Shown: positions 19,577 through 29,543 of the stretch, piece after piece | Numbering within the stretch: position 1 is the stretch's first letter | How the letters are laid out: every line of letters starts with the position of its first letter | Assembly (NCBI RefSeq): GCF_022808595.1 | Contig: NZ_JAKUCN010000001.1 | Location: 434,001 to 498,000 of the forward strand | From: Microvirga solisilvae | GTDB taxonomy: Bacteria; Pseudomonadota; Alphaproteobacteria; Rhizobiales; Beijerinckiaceae | DNA length: 64,000 nt | Reading direction: 5' to 3' | Program-made: the position numbers and the translations under genes | The notes under the pieces: model-generated | Databases searched by the model: none | Told to the model about the DNA's origin: nothing | Seen by the model: only the letters and a program-made list of their open reading frames with translations

Positions 19577-21466
19577 TTATGGCTTCGGCGGATCGAAGTT
19601 GAGTGCGGGCAATCCGCCATCGCTGCCGGGGCCGCCGAGGCCGGGAGGCATCAGCAGGTTGTCGAGGGTCTTCTGCACAGCAGCCGGATCGGCGACGGGG
19701 CCGGCAGCCTTGTAGTGCATGACCATGCTCGGGAAGGCGACGACGAGGGCCACCATGATGAGCTGGATCACCACGAAGGGGATCGCGCCCCAGTAGATCT
19801 GGCCGGTGGTCACCGGCTCCATCTTCTTGCCTGTCAGGCGGTCGATATAGGCCTGTTTGGGGGCCACCGAGCGCAGGAAGAACAGGGCGAAGCCGAAGGG
19901 CGGGTGCATGAACGAGGTCTGCATGTTCACGCCCAGGATCACGCCGAACCAGATCAGGTCGATGCCCAGCTTCTCGGCCGCGGGGCCGAGCAGCGGCACC
20001 ACGATGAAGGCCAACTCGAAGAAGTCGAGGAAGAAGGCCAGCAGGAACACGAGGACGTTCACCACGATCAGGAAGCCCACCTGGCCGCCCGGGAGCGAGA
20101 CCAGCAGGTGCTCCACCCACAGATGTCCGTTCACGCCGTAGAAGGTGAGCGAGAATACACGTGCGCCGATCAGGATGAACAGAACGAAGGCGGAGAGTTT
20201 CGCCGTCGCTTCCGTCGCCTGACGGACGATGGTGAAGTTGAAGCGGTTCGGGTTGTTGTCGAGCTTGCGCTTGATGGCGGCGAGGATCACCGAGCCGAGC
20301 GCGCCCATGGCGCCGCCTTCCGTCGGCGTGGCAAGGCCGATGAAGATGGTGCCGAGCACGAGGAAGATGAGCAGCAGCGGGGGCACCATGACGAAGGTGA
20401 CCTGCTGGGCCATGTTCGACATGAGGCGAAGGCCCGTGAAGCGCTCCACGATGCCCACGACGAGGGCATAGATCGCACCCGAGAGAACCATCTCCATGGT
20501 GAGCGCGAGACCTTCATGGCCCTGGTTGTGCAGAACCACGTAGAGGCCGAGGAAGACAGCCACGAGAGCCGCCGAGATGGCGATGCGCTTGGCGCCGAGG
20601 AACCGGTTCATCACGGCGCAGATGAGCGCCACCACTGTTGCCACGCAGATCGTGAGGATCACGAAATCCGCGCCTGCCTTGGTGTTGGTCTGCGTCAGCA
20701 CGTAGTAGCCGACGAAGCCGGAGAAGACCACGAGGACGCCAAGCTGCCACACACCGCGCGAGCCGTTGGGCTCACGGTAGCCGATCGCCTCCGGCGGAAG
20801 GCCGGGAGCCGATTTCGGGAAGATAATCGTCATCAGCAGCACGTAGCCGGCATAAAGACCGGTGAGCACGAGGCCGGGGACGAAGGCACCTTCGTACATG
20901 TCGCCCACCGAGCGGCCGAGCTGGTCGGCCATGACGATGAGAACGAGGGAGGGCGGGATGATCTGGGCGAGCGTGCCGGAGGCTGCGATCACGCCCGAGG
21001 CGAGACGGCGGTCATAGCCGTAGCGCAGCATGATCGGCAGGGAGATGAGGCCCATGGAGATCACGGAAGCGGCCACGACGCCGGTGGTGGCGGCAAGCAG
21101 CGCGCCCACGAAGATCACCGCATAGGCGAGGCCGCCGCGTACGGGTCCGAAGAGCTGGCCGATGGTGTCGAGCAGGTCTTCCGCCATGCCGGAGCGTTCG
21201 AGCACGTATCCCATGAAGGTGAAGAATGGGATCGCCAGCAGCACCTCGTTCGACATGGTGCCGTAGATACGGTCGGGCAGCGCCTGAAGCAGAGGCCAGG
21301 AGAGGTTGATGCTCTCAGGCGCGAGCGGCGCGAGCTCCACCGCGATGATGAAGAAGAGCAGGCCGTTCGCCGCCAGCGAGAAGGCGACCGGGTAGCCGAG
21401 GAGAAGGAAGATCACCAGCGCCGCGAACATGATCGGGGCGAGGTTCTGGGCAATCAATGCAGCCAT
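19577..21466 (-). CDS. TRAP transporter large permease (DctM type, long form)
   Basis: A 629-residue inner-membrane protein of the DctM/IT superfamily, with the family stretches FFTFMGYVLERSGMAEDL, GTLAQIIPPSLVLIVMAD and FIGLATPTEGGAMGA. Usual DctM proteins have about 430 residues. The surplus is a poorly conserved hydrophobic insertion between about residues 225 and 345 and a Pro/Gly-rich C-terminal tail. The large subunit forms the Na+-coupled translocation path for organic acids bound by a periplasmic DctP. It lies 35 bases after the DctQ-type gene and forms an operon with it. No DctP gene is in the window. Substrate unknown. Confidence 0.92.
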   Translation of the reverse strand: MAALIAQNLAPIMFAALVIFLLLGYPVAFSLAANGLLFFIIAVELAPLAPESINLSWPLLQALPDRIYGTMSNEVLLAIPFFTFMGYVLERSGMAEDLLDTIGQLFGPVRGGLAYAVIFVGALLAATTGVVAASVISMGLISLPIMLRYGYDRRLASGVIAASGTLAQIIPPSLVLIVMADQLGRSVGDMYEGAFVPGLVLTGLYAGYVLLMTIIFPKSAPGLPPEAIGYREPNGSRGVWQLGVLVVFSGFVGYYVLTQTNTKAGADFVILTICVATVVALICAVMNRFLGAKRIAISAALVAVFLGLYVVLHNQGHEGLALTMEMVLSGAIYALVVGIVERFTGLRLMSNMAQQVTFVMVPPLLLIFLVLGTIFIGLATPTEGGAMGALGSVILAAIKRKLDNNPNRFNFTIVRQATEATAKLSAFVLFILIGARVFSLTFYGVNGHLWVEHLLVSLPGGQVGFLIVVNVLVFLLAFFLDFFELAFIVVPLLGPAAEKLGIDLIWFGVILGVNMQTSFMHPPFGFALFFLRSVAPKQAYIDRLTGKKMEPVTTGQIYWGAIPFVVIQLIMVALVVAFPSMVMHYKAAGPVADPAAVQKTLDNLLMPPGLGGPGSDGGLPALNFDPPKP

Positions 21467-21501
21467 GGACGAAAACTCCGAAAATCAGGTCAGGCGGGGG
21501 C

Positions 21502-22116
21502 TTAGCGGATGCCGTCGCCTGGAGGCTCGTCTCCAGTGGCAAGCCCGGAGATCAGGCGCTCGGCTTCGGCCTCTGCCGCGCCGTGCGCGCTCACATGGTC
21601 ATGCTCGTCGGCGAGCTTGCCCTGCATGATGGCCACACGCTTGATGAGCTCGCTCAGCCACTGGAAGGCCAGCGAGATGAAGCCCAGAAGGATCAAGCCC
21701 TTCGCCGGCCAGATCAGAAGGCCGCCGGCATTGGAGGAAACCTCGCCGGATTCGTAGGATTTCGTGAAATAGGGAACCGACAGCCACAGCATCAGCGCCA
21801 CGAAGGGGAAGAGGAAGAGCAGGTGACCCATCAGGTCGATCCGGTCGCGCCCGCGCTTCGTCAGGCGGCTGGAGATGATGTCGATGCGGATGTGTTCGTT
21901 GGCCCGGAGCGTCCAGGCGGCGCAGAGCATGAACACGGCACCGAACAGGTACCATTGCAGCTCGAGCCAGGCATTGGACGAGACGCCGAAGATGCGGCGG
22001 ATGATAGCGTTGATGGCGGAAACCAGAATGGCCACCACGATGGCCCAGGCCGCGACTTTGCCGATGCGTTCGTTGATCGAGTCGATGACACGAGAAAGCT
22101 TGATGAGCGCCGTCAC
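21502..22116 (-). CDS. TRAP transporter small permease (DctQ type)
   Basis: A 204-residue protein with four membrane helices, including WAIVVAILVSAINAIIRR and LELQWYLFGAVFMLCAAW, with the conserved ANEHIRIDI that marks DctQ. It pairs with the large permease downstream. The GTG at 22116 is chosen since GGGGGAG lies 10 bases before it. An in-frame ATG at 22140 would place that purine run inside the gene. A charged C-terminal extension (about 35 residues, rich in His, Glu and Ala) is longer than usual. Confidence 0.9.
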   Translation of the reverse strand: MTALIKLSRVIDSINERIGKVAAWAIVVAILVSAINAIIRRIFGVSSNAWLELQWYLFGAVFMLCAAWTLRANEHIRIDIISSRLTKRGRDRIDLMGHLLFLFPFVALMLWLSVPYFTKSYESGEVSSNAGGLLIWPAKGLILLGFISLAFQWLSELIKRVAIMQGKLADEHDHVSAHGAAEAEAERLISGLATGDEPPGDGIR

Positions 22117-22420
22117 CTGTCTGTCTCCCCCTTGGAACATTTGTTGTTGAATCTATCGGCCTAGTAACGGGTTCGAGGCCCGCTCACCATGCCGTCATTA
22201 GTCTATAGCGACGTTTGTTCCGGTGAGTACCCGGGAAATTTTCGGGCTGCAAGATAGCCGATTGTTAAAAGTTTAGGCAGTCCAGAACCTTGCGGACGGA
22301 TAGAAACTTGCTGTTGAGGGCGTGGCATCTCGCGACGGCTTTTCATACCTCCGGCCGGGCTCCGAGTGGTCAGCCAAAGCAAGCGAGACTATAATTTCCT
22401 ATTCCCTTAGGAGAGTGATC
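22117..22420. other. Divergent intergenic region, TRAP operon / NnrU gene
   Basis: About 300 bases without a gene. The right end holds a sigma70-like promoter for the NnrU-like gene. The left part should hold the TRAP promoter, but I see no clear -35/-10 pair. An AT-rich patch (22250-22280) and a T-arm-like GGGTTCGAGGCCCGC at about 22169 have no further support. Confidence 0.5.
22367..22395 (+). promoter_or_regulatory. Predicted sigma70-type promoter of the NnrU-like gene
   Basis: TGGTCA (22367-22372), a 17-base spacer and TATAAT (22390-22395), with the ribosome site AGGAG at 22409-22413. The perfect -10 hexamer in GC-rich DNA is unusual enough to support the call. Confidence 0.55.
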
Positions 22421-23011
22421 GTGACGCTGCTTGTTCTTGGCCTGATCCTGTTTCTCGGCACACATTCCTTCAGCATGGCTCGCAAGGGGCGATCTGCGCT
22501 CATCGGCCGCGTGGGCGAGGGGCCTTACAAGTGGCTGTACTCGCTCCTGTCGCTCGCCGGAATCGTGCTGATGGTCATCGGCTACGGGCATTACCGGGCG
22601 AACGGCTACATCCCGGTCTGGGACCCGCCGGTCTGGACCCGGCATCTGGCGCTCCTGCTCGTGCTCATCGCCTTCATCTGCTTTGTGGCAGCTTATCTTC
22701 CTGGGCATATCAAGCACCGCCTCAAGCATCCCATGCTGGCGGGCGTGAAGATCTGGGCTCTGGCGCATCTTCTCGCCAATGGCGATCTCGGCTCCATCCT
22801 GCTCTTCGGCTCGTTCCTGGCCTGGGCGGTGGCGGCTCGCATAAGCGTGAAGCGTCGGGACGTGGCGGCACAGCACGGGGGTACGGCGGCCCCTGCGGGC
22901 TGGCGCAACGACATTCTCGCGATCGTGATCGGTGTCGTCGTCTATGTGGCCTTCGTTCTCTGGCTCCATCCGCTGCTGATCGGGGTGCCTGTCCTGCCCA
23001 CAAGAGCGTGA
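22421..23011 (+). CDS. NnrU family membrane protein
   Basis: A 196-residue protein with about six membrane helices. GTHSFSMARKGRSALIGRVG near the N-terminus and HPMLAGVKIWALAHLLANG (about residues 106-124), including the conserved H-P and K-x-W-A-x-x-H-L-L, are the NnrU signature. NnrU was named in Rhodobacter for an association with nitric oxide and nitrite reduction, but the family is also related to carotenoid isomerase-associated proteins. No denitrification genes are here, so a role is not assigned. The GTG at 22421 is supported by AGGAG 7 bases upstream. Confidence 0.88.
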   Translation: MTLLVLGLILFLGTHSFSMARKGRSALIGRVGEGPYKWLYSLLSLAGIVLMVIGYGHYRANGYIPVWDPPVWTRHLALLLVLIAFICFVAAYLPGHIKHRLKHPMLAGVKIWALAHLLANGDLGSILLFGSFLAWAVAARISVKRRDVAAQHGGTAAPAGWRNDILAIVIGVVVYVAFVLWLHPLLIGVPVLPTRA

Positions 23012-23126
23012 AATCCCCTGGTCAGGGAAGCTCTTGGCCAGGAAACCTCTCGCCTTAGGCAGGGGTGTATGCTAGGCGACCCACTTCGATTGAAGGAGGC
23101 GGCCGTTGAGGGCCGCATGAGGGACG

Positions 23127-23804
23127 ATGGCTACGAACCAGAACGACGAGTTCATTCGCGAAGTCGATGAGGAATACCGCCGCGACCAGCTGGCAAAGGT
23201 CTGGGCTCGCTATAATGGCCTCATCATTGCCGTTGTCGCTCTCGTCGTCATCGGCGTCGGTGGCTGGCGCTACTGGGAGCATATGCAGGAGACCCGCGCC
23301 CAGGCTGCCGCCGCGCGCTATGAAGAGGCCCTGAAGCTCTCCGGCGACAGCAAGGCTCAGGAAGCCGATGCCGCCCTGGAGGCCCTCGCGAAGCAGGGCG
23401 ACACCGGCTACAGCCTGCTCGCCCGCTTCCGCCTGGCTGCCGAGCGCGGCCAGCAGAATGCTGAAGCCGGTGCTGCCGCCTATGACGCCCTGGCGAACGA
23501 CACTGGCGTTGCTCCGCTCTGGCGCGACCTCGCCAAACTTCGCGCCGCGTGGCTGCGCGTCGACAGCGCCGATCAGGCCCGGATCCGCCAGACCCTCGAG
23601 CCCATGGCCGTGCCGGGCAATGCCTGGCGCCACTCGGCTCGGGAACTCCTCGGCCTTTCCGGCCTTAAGGCAGGCGACATGGATTATGCCGGGCGCTGGT
23701 TCGACCAGATGGCGGCCGACCGTGAGACGCCTCCCTCCTTGAGGCAGCGGCTTGCGATCTACACCGCTCTCGTGGCGGGCGGGCCCGTTCAAGTCACTCA
23801 ATAA
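23127..23804 (+). CDS. YfgM-like membrane-anchored TPR protein
   Basis: A 225-residue protein with a short cytoplasmic N-terminus ([21 protein letters not shown]), one membrane helix at about residues 33-50 and an Ala-rich helical periplasmic domain with TPR-like repeats. E. coli YfgM has this layout, binds SecYEG and PpiD and assists periplasmic chaperoning. It is encoded upstream of der in many proteobacteria, as here (17 bases away). BamB, often between them, is absent. Function is assigned by architecture and position. Confidence 0.82.
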   Translation: MATNQNDEFIREVDEEYRRDQLAKVWARYNGLIIAVVALVVIGVGGWRYWEHMQETRAQAAAARYEEALKLSGDSKAQEADAALEALAKQGDTGYSLLARFRLAAERGQQNAEAGAAAYDALANDTGVAPLWRDLAKLRAAWLRVDSADQARIRQTLEPMAVPGNAWRHSARELLGLSGLKAGDMDYAGRWFDQMAADRETPPSLRQRLAIYTALVAGGPVQVTQ

Positions 23805-23821
23805 GACGGAGCACCAGGGAC

Positions 23822-25168
23822 ATGACGCCTACCGTCGCCATTGTCGGGCGGCCGAATGTCGGCAAGTCGACTCTCTTCAACCGTCTCGTGGGCAAGAAGC
23901 TCGCGCTCGTGGACGACCGTCCGGGCGTGACCCGCGACCGGCGTGAGGGCGAAGCGCGTCTCGGCGACTTGGACTTCCGCATCATCGACACCGCAGGCCT
24001 GGAGGAGGCGACGGAAGAGTCGCTTCTCGGCCGCATGCGCGCACAGACCGAAGCCGCCATAGGGGATGCGGACGTCATCCTCTTCGTGATCGATGCCCGC
24101 GTCGGCATCCTGCCCGCCGACCGTCCCTTCGCGGAGATGGTGCGCCGCTCCGGCAAGCCCGTGATCCTCATCGCCAACAAGGCTGAAGGTGCGGGCGGCA
24201 TGGCCGGTGCTTACGACGCCTTCTCGCTCGGCCTCGGCGATCCAGTTCCGCTCTCCGCCGAGCACGGCGAAGGCATGGCCGATCTCTTCGAGGCCTTGAT
24301 GCCTTTCTTCCCCGAGCCCGGCGACGAGGAGGAAGAGGACGATCCCAACAAACCGCTGCAGGTGGCCATCGTCGGCCGCCCGAATGCGGGCAAGTCCACG
24401 CTGATCAACCGCATGGTCGGCGAGGACCGTCTGCTTACGGGGCCTGAGGCCGGCATCACCCGCGATTCCATCTCGCTCGATTGGGAGTGGCGCGGAAAGA
24501 ACGTGAAGCTGTTCGACACGGCGGGCCTTCGCAAGCGCGCCCGCGTCGAGGACAAGCTCGAGAAGCTCTCCGTCGCCGATGCGTTGCGCGCCGTGCGCTT
24601 TGCCGAAGTGGTGGTGGTGCTGCTCGATGCGACGATCCCGTTCGAGAAGCAGGATCTCTCCATCGTCGATCTCGTCGAGCAGGAAGGCCGCGCCCTCGTG
24701 ATCGGTCTCAACAAGTGGGACCTCGTCGCCGACCAGCAAGGCTTGCTGACAGAACTCAAGGAGAAGGCTCACCGCCTGCTGCCGCAGGTGAAGGGCGCGC
24801 CCGTGGTGCCGCTCTCAGGGCTCGCCGGCAGTGGCATCGATCCGCTCATGAAGGCGGTGTTCCAGGTTTATGAGACCTGGAACCGGCGCATCTCGACCGC
24901 GAAGCTCAATCAATGGCTCCAAGATGCGATCGACGCCAATCCGCCGCCCGCCGTTTCGGGCCGCCGCATCAAGATCCGCTACATGACTCAGGTGAAATCG
25001 CGCCCGCCGACATTCGCCATCTTCGGCAACCAGCTCGACGCTCTGCCGAAGAGCTACACCCGTTACCTCGTCAACAACATCCGCGAGGCATTCGATCTCC
25101 CCGGCGTGCCGATCCGCGTGTCGCTGCGCATGGGAACGAACCCGTACGACAAGGAAAAGCGCGGGTAG
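23822..25168 (+). CDS. der: Ribosome-associated GTPase Der (EngA)
   Basis: A 448-residue protein with two tandem G domains: P-loops GRPNVGKST (residues 8-16) and GRPNAGKST (about 184-192). Switch II motifs DTAGLEE and [10 protein letters not shown] and the NKWD specificity motif are also visible. A KH-like C-terminal domain follows ([19 protein letters not shown]). Der is needed for 50S assembly. It follows the YfgM-like gene and ends in a terminator at 25197-25227. Confidence 0.97.
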   Translation: MTPTVAIVGRPNVGKSTLFNRLVGKKLALVDDRPGVTRDRREGEARLGDLDFRIIDTAGLEEATEESLLGRMRAQTEAAIGDADVILFVIDARVGILPADRPFAEMVRRSGKPVILIANKAEGAGGMAGAYDAFSLGLGDPVPLSAEHGEGMADLFEALMPFFPEPGDEEEEDDPNKPLQVAIVGRPNAGKSTLINRMVGEDRLLTGPEAGITRDSISLDWEWRGKNVKLFDTAGLRKRARVEDKLEKLSVADALRAVRFAEVVVVLLDATIPFEKQDLSIVDLVEQEGRALVIGLNKWDLVADQQGLLTELKEKAHRLLPQVKGAPVVPLSGLAGSGIDPLMKAVFQVYETWNRRISTAKLNQWLQDAIDANPPPAVSGRRIKIRYMTQVKSRPPTFAIFGNQLDALPKSYTRYLVNNIREAFDLPGVPIRVSLRMGTNPYDKEKRG

Positions 25169-25196
25169 GGCGCTTTACGTTTCTGTTTCTCGCATC

Positions 25197-25227
25197 ATGG
25201 CCGGGCTCGCCCCGGCCATTCTCTTTT
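25197..25227 (+). terminator. Intrinsic terminator of der
   Basis: ATGGCCGGG-CTCGC-CCCGGCCAT has a perfect 9-bp stem and is followed by TCTCTTTT. It separates der from the convergent restriction gene. Confidence 0.8.
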
Positions 25228-25235
25228 GCATAAGC

Positions 25236-27875
25236 CTAAACTGCGCCGAGCTTCGCGAGCATCTGGGCGCGCATGTCTTTTCCGTCGACGATCTTTTCGA
25301 CCATGAGAAACGCGGCCTTTCCGTCGCTGAGCTTTTCCCACAGCCGCCCGACGGTTCGCTTCTCGTTCGTCTCATCGTTGCCCTCGCCAGCTAGATGCGC
25401 GCCCTTGTATTCGACCGCGAAGAGGCGGCCATCGTTCAGAAGCGCCACGAAGTCGGGATAGAACTTGCCTGAGGCCAGCGGCAGCCAGAACGCATCATGA
25501 TGCTTGGCAACGTTGCGCACCCAATACCGGATGCTGGGAAGGCTATCGAGGGCCTGCGCGCACTGAAACTCCTCGCCCTGCTCGGCGCCATCGAAGGCCG
25601 GCACATTATCGGGGCCGAGGAAATGCTTTGCCGGCCGCCAATGCCCACGATAACGGCGCTGATCGCCGAACATGCCGTTTCTGAAAAGGAATCTGTACTC
25701 CAGCGACACGCTTGCCTTGGCTTCGGGCGCGATCAGGTAGCGTTGGTAGACGGTTTCCTGCTCGGCGCGGCGGATGGCGGCGATCCGCACCTTCAACGCA
25801 TTTGCCAAAATGAACTTGGCGCGCATGAGCGACGCAATCGGAATCCGGCGCAAGCCCATCAGGTGCGTGATAGCATCGCGCACCCAGCGCAGGAGATCGG
25901 AGGGGTGAATGTCCGGCTGGCGCAATTGTCGTTCGAGCCAGATGGAGAGGTTTTCAGGCGTCCAGCTTTCGATGTCGATATCCAAGGCGAGCTGCCGCTC
26001 TTCCTGCGCGAAGCTATAGACGACGCGCCTGCCGTCCACGTCGATCTCGAAGGTCTGCGCATTGTCGCGGATCGAGAAGGCGGCTTCATCGAGCCTCGCG
26101 GGACGGTCCAGAAGCGACCATTCGTGAAACTCCATCAGCGTCTCGGATTCCGCGAAGACGAGCTCTCCCTGGATTTCGCTGACAAGGCCCGGCACTGTGA
26201 AGATCTCGCCCTTCTCAGCGGGCGAGAGCATCGGGAGGATTTCGGCTTCATATGCCTGCGCCGCTTCTGCGAACCCCTTGCGCTCGGTCTCGGCCACCGC
26301 TTGCGTCAGAATGGCCTTTAGCTCCGGCGCAATCGGCCCCGTCACGACGATCTCGGCCTTGCCCTCGGCGGTCTTGTTCACCGCCACGCCCTGAATCGCG
26401 GCGTCGCGGACGGCGGCGTAAAGGGCGGGAGACGGCGTGACAGGGTAGCGGAAACTCGGCTTGGGCTTCTCGCGGGGGGCGAACAACCCCGTCTCGTCGA
26501 GATGCCCCTGGGCTGCCTCGATCATCTCTGGCGCTTCATCCTCGAAGCCCATGGCGACGAGCTTGTCCACCAGCGCGTTGGCGGCGGCGCTGAAGGTCGG
26601 CTCGGAGATATGCGCGTAAGCCTTGTTAAGGTCCGGGTTCTTGCGGCGCTTCGCATAGGGCATGCGCAGCACGCGGCCCAAAAGCTGCTCGACCGCCGTG
26701 GCGCTCTGGATACGCGACACGGAGCAGAACACATAAGCGAAGGAGCAATCCCAACCCTCCTTCAGCGCCTCGACGGTGATCACGTATTCGATCTTGCTTT
26801 TGGCATCGAACAGGTCGATCCCGTCGAGTTCGCGCTGGTCGCCGGTGGCGACCGCGATGCGCTCTTCGGGAATCTGCTCCACGTCGATCAGGTGCTGCTT
26901 CAGCTTCTCGACCGTGACCTCCTGGTCCTTCGGCTGCGCCTGGAACAGGACAATGGGGCGGATGTAATCCGCCTCGTCCTTCGCGGCCTCTGCCAGTTTC
27001 GCGCGGGTCGCAATCGCGCTGTTCACCGCGCCTTGCCAATCCTGGTGCTCCGCCAGCACGATCGGCAGCTTGATCATCTCCTCGTCCTTCAGCTCCTGCG
27101 CCGTGACGCTGTGCAGGATGTTGGAGTTGAAGCGCGGCGTAGCGGTGAACTCGATGATCGCGGAAGGGTTCACCCGCGCCTGCATCTCGCGCGACAAGCC
27201 GGTGACGGCATTGTGCGCCTCGTCCACGATCATGAGCGGGCGGTGGATGTGCAGCAGGTTCGCGAAGGAAAACTTGATGCCGCCGCCCTCAAGCTGCTCC
27301 AGCTCCGGCGCATGTTGCGAGACACCGGAAAAATGCGGCTCTATGTCCTCGTGATGGGAATAGACCTTGCGGCCTTCCGTATTGCCCACGCGCAGCGTCT
27401 GGATCGTGCTCACGACCACGCAGAGATTGTCGCGGATGTCGTGCGGGCGGATTTGCGTGAAATCGGCAATGTCGAACACGCGCACGCGCCCTTCGAAAAC
27501 CTCGTCGAGCGCCTGGCGATAGGGGTGGCGCGGGTTCTTCAGCGCCTCCGCCGTCTGCAGGCGGATGGTGTTGGAGGGCACGAGCCAAAGAACGAGAGGG
27601 TAATCCTTCTCGATCCAGGTGTCGCGCGCCACGCCGATGGCATGCGCGCCGAGCACAGTCTTGCCGCCGCCGGTGGGCAGGCGCAGGCACACATAAGGCG
27701 CGTCGGGCAGCGCCTCCAGCGCCTTGTACTCGCCCCTATAGCGCCCGAGACGCTTCGTCTGCTCCGGTTCGCTCGTGATCGCCTCATAGGCATTGCGCGG
27801 GCCCGCCACGCGCGCCTCTTCGAGAAAACGGCGCAAGGTGGCGAGGGTCTCGGCTTGATATTTCTTGAGTTTCAT
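25236..27875 (-). CDS. Type III-like restriction enzyme Res subunit (DEAD/DEAH helicase-nuclease)
   Basis: An 879-residue SF2 helicase. Walker A is LPTGGGKT (residues 66-73), the DEAH box is in LMIVDEAHNAV, motif III is FTATPRFNS, and motif VI is VEQLLGRVLRMPYAKRR. Near the C-terminus, YPDFVALLNDGRLFAVEYKG fits a PD-(D/E)xK nuclease core, as in type III Res subunits, which translocate on DNA and cut after collision. It starts 4 bases after the methyltransferase gene, so the two form an operon. The length is at the short end for Res (usually 900-1000). The block lies between der and purF and is likely horizontally acquired. Confidence 0.88.
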   Translation of the reverse strand: MKLKKYQAETLATLRRFLEEARVAGPRNAYEAITSEPEQTKRLGRYRGEYKALEALPDAPYVCLRLPTGGGKTVLGAHAIGVARDTWIEKDYPLVLWLVPSNTIRLQTAEALKNPRHPYRQALDEVFEGRVRVFDIADFTQIRPHDIRDNLCVVVSTIQTLRVGNTEGRKVYSHHEDIEPHFSGVSQHAPELEQLEGGGIKFSFANLLHIHRPLMIVDEAHNAVTGLSREMQARVNPSAIIEFTATPRFNSNILHSVTAQELKDEEMIKLPIVLAEHQDWQGAVNSAIATRAKLAEAAKDEADYIRPIVLFQAQPKDQEVTVEKLKQHLIDVEQIPEERIAVATGDQRELDGIDLFDAKSKIEYVITVEALKEGWDCSFAYVFCSVSRIQSATAVEQLLGRVLRMPYAKRRKNPDLNKAYAHISEPTFSAAANALVDKLVAMGFEDEAPEMIEAAQGHLDETGLFAPREKPKPSFRYPVTPSPALYAAVRDAAIQGVAVNKTAEGKAEIVVTGPIAPELKAILTQAVAETERKGFAEAAQAYEAEILPMLSPAEKGEIFTVPGLVSEIQGELVFAESETLMEFHEWSLLDRPARLDEAAFSIRDNAQTFEIDVDGRRVVYSFAQEERQLALDIDIESWTPENLSIWLERQLRQPDIHPSDLLRWVRDAITHLMGLRRIPIASLMRAKFILANALKVRIAAIRRAEQETVYQRYLIAPEAKASVSLEYRFLFRNGMFGDQRRYRGHWRPAKHFLGPDNVPAFDGAEQGEEFQCAQALDSLPSIRYWVRNVAKHHDAFWLPLASGKFYPDFVALLNDGRLFAVEYKGAHLAGEGNDETNEKRTVGRLWEKLSDGKAAFLMVEKIVDGKDMRAQMLAKLGAV

Positions 27876-27879
27876 GATC

Positions 27880-29436
27880 TCACCGCCGCGCCTTCACGTC
27901 GTAGGGCGTCTGCTTGAAGGTGATGCCTTCGCGCTCCAGGCCTGCGGAGCCGAGGCGCGACTGCTCGCCGTAGATCGTGAGCGGCCCGTCGAAGGCAGGA
28001 TGCTTCTTGGCGATGGCCTCGCGGATCAATTGCAGCGTCCCGCGCGTGAGCACGTTGCCGCCATCGGGGCGCTTGTCGCCGAGAATGCCGTTGTAGAGCA
28101 GAGCATAGGCCCGGCCCCCGTGAACGCCCAGGCAGGGCGACTTGCCCTTGCCGCTCCAGGGCGTGTTCGTTTCGCTGAACCACACATGCGCGGCGAGCGT
28201 CGGAAAACGGATGTCGCCCCGGATATGCCCGTTCTCGTCGAAGACCGGCGGCCCGAGACGGTAGAAGCGAAAGCCGCCGCCGCCCTGCCAGTTCAAGCTC
28301 TGCGAAATGCCGCCCTGCTCGCCCTCGATCACCTTGTTCAGGCGCGGCGCGCAATGGGTGACCGCATGGTCGCCCATCTCGATGCCGATATAGCGCCGCC
28401 CCATCTTGTGCGCGACGGCAGCGGTTGTGCCGGAACCGAGGAAGGAATCGAGCACGAGGTCGCCGGGATTGGTCGTGATGTGAAGAATGCGTTCGAGGAG
28501 ACGTTCTGGTTTGGGGGTGCCGAAGGGATCTTCGGGAGTGAGCTGAAGTTGCTCCTTTCGACCGTCCTGAGTGTGCCCCACTTCATTCCAGGTCCAAATG
28601 GTTTGAGGGACGGCTCCCTCTTCGACTACTTCTGATAAAAAGCGTTTGAAGGCAGGAACAGTATTTTCCCCGTTCTTGCCCCACCATATAAGATTATCTC
28701 TAACATTCTTTTCGTGCGCCGCTGGATTGAATCTCCATACAGCAGTTCGCTTCGGCCATACCTGTGCTCCGGTAAAGGGGTTTGTTATCGGATAATAAAG
28801 ATTGGGGCGCTCATCTGCATTCTTGTTGCAGGTATAATCTCCAGATTTCCAGAGGCCTCGCGGATCACTATCGAGATTCTTATATGCTTTGTTAGCGGAT
28901 TCAGCCCTTGCTAGTTTCTGTGGTCTCCATCCGTTTTTGTTCTTTGCAAATATAAGAATGTGATCGTGATTGTCGCTTAGCCAGACAGCATCATTCGCGG
29001 GCGAATACTTCTTCTGCCACACCACATTCGCGATAAAATTCTTCCGCCCGAACACCTCATCCATGATGACCTTGAGGTAATGCGCCTCATTGTCATCAAT
29101 CGACACCCAAATTGAGCCGTCCTCCGCCAGCAGGTCGCGCAGCAATTCGAGGCGCGGCCACATCATGGCGAGCCATTGGGTGTGCTCGAGATTGTCGTCG
29201 TAATGCTCGAAGGCGGAGCGGGTGTTGTAGGGCGGGTCGATATAGATGCACTTCACCTGGCCCGCATAGAACGGCAGCAGGGCTTTCAGCGCCTCCAGGT
29301 TGTCGCCCTGGAGCAGCATGTTGCCGGTTTCAGGCTCGCCATGGCTCAAGGAGGCGTCTTCTTCCAGCAGCCGGTAAGGCACGTCTTGCGCGCCGCGAAT
29401 GTCGTTGTCGCGCGTGAGCCAGTGAAGGATCGGCAT
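27880..29436 (-). CDS. Type III-like site-specific DNA methyltransferase (Mod)
   Basis: A 518-residue beta-class N6-adenine (or N4-cytosine) methyltransferase. Catalytic motif IV DPPYN is at residues 67-71, before the SAM motif FLGSGT at 332-337, the order typical of type III Mod. The N-terminal GNMLLQGDNLEALKAL is conserved. The stretch between (about residues 145-300) should hold the target-recognition domain. It is encoded by visibly AT-richer DNA (about 28620-29010) than the rest of the gene, which suggests domain exchange. A C-terminal domain of about 170 residues follows. It protects host DNA against the downstream Res protein. An SOS-box promoter element lies about 110 bases upstream. 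Confidence 0.9.
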   Translation of the reverse strand: MPILHWLTRDNDIRGAQDVPYRLLEEDASLSHGEPETGNMLLQGDNLEALKALLPFYAGQVKCIYIDPPYNTRSAFEHYDDNLEHTQWLAMMWPRLELLRDLLAEDGSIWVSIDDNEAHYLKVIMDEVFGRKNFIANVVWQKKYSPANDAVWLSDNHDHILIFAKNKNGWRPQKLARAESANKAYKNLDSDPRGLWKSGDYTCNKNADERPNLYYPITNPFTGAQVWPKRTAVWRFNPAAHEKNVRDNLIWWGKNGENTVPAFKRFLSEVVEEGAVPQTIWTWNEVGHTQDGRKEQLQLTPEDPFGTPKPERLLERILHITTNPGDLVLDSFLGSGTTAAVAHKMGRRYIGIEMGDHAVTHCAPRLNKVIEGEQGGISQSLNWQGGGGFRFYRLGPPVFDENGHIRGDIRFPTLAAHVWFSETNTPWSGKGKSPCLGVHGGRAYALLYNGILGDKRPDGGNVLTRGTLQLIREAIAKKHPAFDGPLTIYGEQSRLGSAGLEREGITFKQTPYDVKARR

Positions 29437-29543
29437 GGATGAGGAGCCCGTCTCGATTCGAATCGGCGTCGTTGGATTGCGCCTTGAGCCGGACCATGCC
29501 CGACAGTCGAGGGGAAGCCAAGCCGGGTGCTAGATCGCAGAAT

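Noticed and set aside
19715-21505. A 596-codon plus-strand frame opposite the TRAP large permease
   Set aside because: The translated sequence is His/Glu/Asp-rich without any domain, the usual mirror of hydrophobic membrane codons.
22167-22183. A tRNA T-arm-like sequence (GGGTTCGAGGCCCGC)
   Set aside because: No acceptor stem, anticodon arm or D arm can be drawn around it.
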